DNA of 7,320 nucleotides from Gemmatimonadales bacterium. GTDB lineage: Bacteria; Gemmatimonadota; Gemmatimonadetes; Gemmatimonadales; GWC2-71-9. The stretch lies in the NCBI GenBank assembly GCA_004525055.1, contig SPDF01000071.1, forward strand, positions 1 to 7,320. The letters run 5' to 3'. The notes beneath the pieces are model-generated. The model did no database searches, was not told the origin of the DNA, and saw only the letters and a program-made list of their open reading frames with translations. Shown here piece by piece: positions 6,322 through 7,320 of the stretch (positions are counted from its first letter, which is position 1; each line of letters starts with the position of its first letter). Both the position numbers and the translations under genes were made by a program.

Positions 6322-7320
6322 GTGTCCCGACAGTCTCCCCTGCCGCTCGCAAGTTCGCTCTTCGAGGCCTCCTTTGCCAGTCGGCCGACGGCTGGGGCCT
6401 CGGCGCCAGGGCGTGTCAACCTGCTCGGTGAGCATACCGACTACAATGGCGGTCCGGTGCTGCCCTTCGCGGTGCCGAGGCGGACGGTTGTGCTCGCCGG
6501 CGTGGGGGAGGGCTGGGCGGCGGTGTCGGCGGTTGACGGAATGATCGTCCGCTTCGACCCGGCGGCGGCACCGGAGGGGCGGTGGACCGATTACCTGGGC
6601 GGCGTGATCCGGGTGCTGCAGGACATCGGCGCGGCCCCGCCTGGCGGGCAAATCGCGGTGGCGAGCACGGTCCCTGTCGGGGCGGGGCTGTCCTCCTCCG
6701 CGGCGCTCTCGGTGGCGGCGGCCCGGGCGCTCTCCCAGCTGGCCGGACCGCGACTCTCCCGGGAGGCGCTTGCCGAGGTGGCCTACCACGCCGAGCACGA
6801 CGTGGTCGGTGTTCAGTGCGGGCGGATGGACCAGATGATTGCCGCGCACGGGAAGGCGCGACAGGCGTTGCTCATCGAGACCTCGAACGGCGAGATCGAG
6901 GGAATCCCATTCGAGCTGCCGGTGTTGCTCATCGAGACCGGCGTGGCTCACCGGTTGGCGGAGAGTGAATACAATCGTCGCCGGGCCGAGTGTAGCGCGG
7001 CGCTGGAGGCGTGCCGCGTGGCGGGAGTGGAGGTGGCGGCGCTCGCGGCGGTGCCGGAAGCGGACCTCGAGCGGCTCTCGAGGGCCATGGAGCCGGTGCT
7101 CTTCCGCCGGCTGCGCCATGTGGTCACGGAAACGGTGCGCACCCGTGCCGCGGCGGCGGCCCTGCGGAAGGCTGACTTCGAGGCGACCGGGCAGCTTCTG
7201 CTGGAGGGGCACCGCTCGATCCGGGACGACTTCGAGTCGAGTTGCGGCGAGGCGGACCGGATCGTGGAGAGCGCGGTGCGGCACGGCGCCTGGGGAGCAC
7301 GGCTCACGGGGGGAGGGTGG
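6322..7320 (+). CDS. galK: Galactokinase (GHMP kinase family), 3' end beyond window
   Basis: Galactokinase phosphorylates D-galactose at C1 with ATP, the first committed Leloir step, in the cytoplasm. The open frame gives 333 residues and continues past the window edge; the family is usually 350-390 long, so only the C-terminal strands are missing. Visible motifs are the galactokinase signature APGRVNLLGEHTDYNGG (28-44) with R31, E37, H38 and D40; GHMP motif 2 PVGAGLSSSAAL (118-129), the ATP phosphate loop; CGRMDQM with the catalytic-base Asp170; SEYNRRR with the sugar-contacting Tyr217; and GHMP motif 3 GARLTGGGW, reached exactly at the window end. GTG 6322 is the only sensible in-frame start and places GRVN at residue 30, near its position (about 35) in E. 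coli GalK. No Shine-Dalgarno is evident. Oddity: the common LLIDCRS stretch reads LLIETSN. Because the sugar-contact residues are kept, galactose is the likely substrate, though another hexose or pentose kinase of the same subfamily is possible. Confidence 0.92.
   Translation, partial: MSRQSPLPLASSLFEASFASRPTAGASAPGRVNLLGEHTDYNGGPVLPFAVPRRTVVLAGVGEGWAAVSAVDGMIVRFDPAAAPEGRWTDYLGGVIRVLQDIGAAPPGGQIAVASTVPVGAGLSSSAALSVAAARALSQLAGPRLSREALAEVAYHAEHDVVGVQCGRMDQMIAAHGKARQALLIETSNGEIEGIPFELPVLLIETGVAHRLAESEYNRRRAECSAALEACRVAGVEVAALAAVPEADLERLSRAMEPVLFRRLRHVVTETVRTRAAAAALRKADFEATGQLLLEGHRSIRDDFESSCGEADRIVESAVRHGAWGARLTGGGW
6867..6939 (+). repeat. 16-bp direct repeat pair inside galK
   Basis: GTTGCTCATCGAGACC occurs exactly at 6867-6882 and again at 6924-6939. 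The offset is 57 bp, which is 19 codons, so both copies are in the same frame and both encode the residues LLIET. The sequence between and after the copies is not repeated, so this is not a simple tandem duplication. Confidence 0.9.

Noticed and set aside
6320..6322. ATG at 6320 as the galK start
   Set aside because: It is out of frame with the galactokinase signature; the GTG two bases later is in frame.
6414..6419. Perfect TTGACA on the minus strand as the -35 of the exported-protein promoter
   Set aside because: At 16-18 bp spacing the downstream sequence is GC-rich with no -10-like hexamer. It also overlaps codons of the conserved galactokinase signature, which explain the sequence.
5906..6544. 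Plus-strand open frame (212 codons) spanning the divergent region
   Set aside because: It crosses both the signal-peptide gene and the galK start in another frame, and its composition is that of a shadow. The galK frame is the one with family motifs.
6292..7284. Minus-strand open frame (330 codons) opposite galK
   Set aside because: The plus strand gives a clear galactokinase with all GHMP motifs; the antisense frame is Arg/His-rich and featureless.
1..7320. Mobile element, CRISPR, RNA gene or novel multi-gene defence-type system
   Set aside because: I saw no terminal inverted repeats, spaced repeat arrays, transposase or integrase motifs, tRNA-like cloverleaf or defence domains. No non-coding stretch exceeds about 30 bases.

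Overview
The window is about two-thirds G+C by eye, with coding sequence packed edge to edge. It contains no phage, IS, tRNA/rRNA, CRISPR or toxin-antitoxin signature. The gene content and bacterial-type signatures (DXS rather than the mevalonate pathway, RecN, a signal peptide plus a barrel-like exported protein) indicate a high-GC, probably diderm bacterium. Gemmatimonadota is my best guess from overall style, but nothing here proves the phylum.

Bases 1-4698 (+ strand) hold a tight, conserved-looking housekeeping operon. It runs from the 3' end of a short-chain polyprenyl diphosphate synthase (IspA-like), 16 bp, dxs, a 4-bp ATGA overlap, nadK, a 1-bp TGATG overlap, to recN. The first two genes make isoprenoids: DXS makes the DXP that feeds the MEP pathway, and the prenyl synthase condenses the resulting IPP/DMAPP. 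NAD kinase makes NADP+, whose reduced form is used by the MEP enzyme DXR and by biosynthesis generally. RecN is an SMC-like ATPase for double-strand-break repair. The same neighbourhood (ispA-dxs-...-recN, often with tlyA, nadK and/or argR) is known in other bacteria; this copy lacks tlyA and argR.

RecN converges on a minus-strand gene (6295-4718) across a 19-bp gap with a GC-rich inverted repeat. That gene encodes a 525-residue exported protein with a signal peptide, no cysteine in the mature chain and many amphipathic beta-strand-like stretches. It is probably an outer-membrane or surface protein of unrecognised family. It starts at TTG with a good Shine-Dalgarno sequence.

Only 26 bp away, on the + strand, a galactokinase-type GHMP sugar kinase begins at GTG 6322 and runs off the window end (333 codons present, stopping inside GHMP motif 3). 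It has no clear Shine-Dalgarno sequence but does have a TANNNT-like -10 element 6 nt before the GTG, suggesting a leaderless mRNA.

I found no convincing new biological system. The points most worth a second look are the unrecognised exported protein, the compressed divergent start region with a possible leaderless galK, and an in-frame 16-bp repeat inside galK where a usual family motif is altered.
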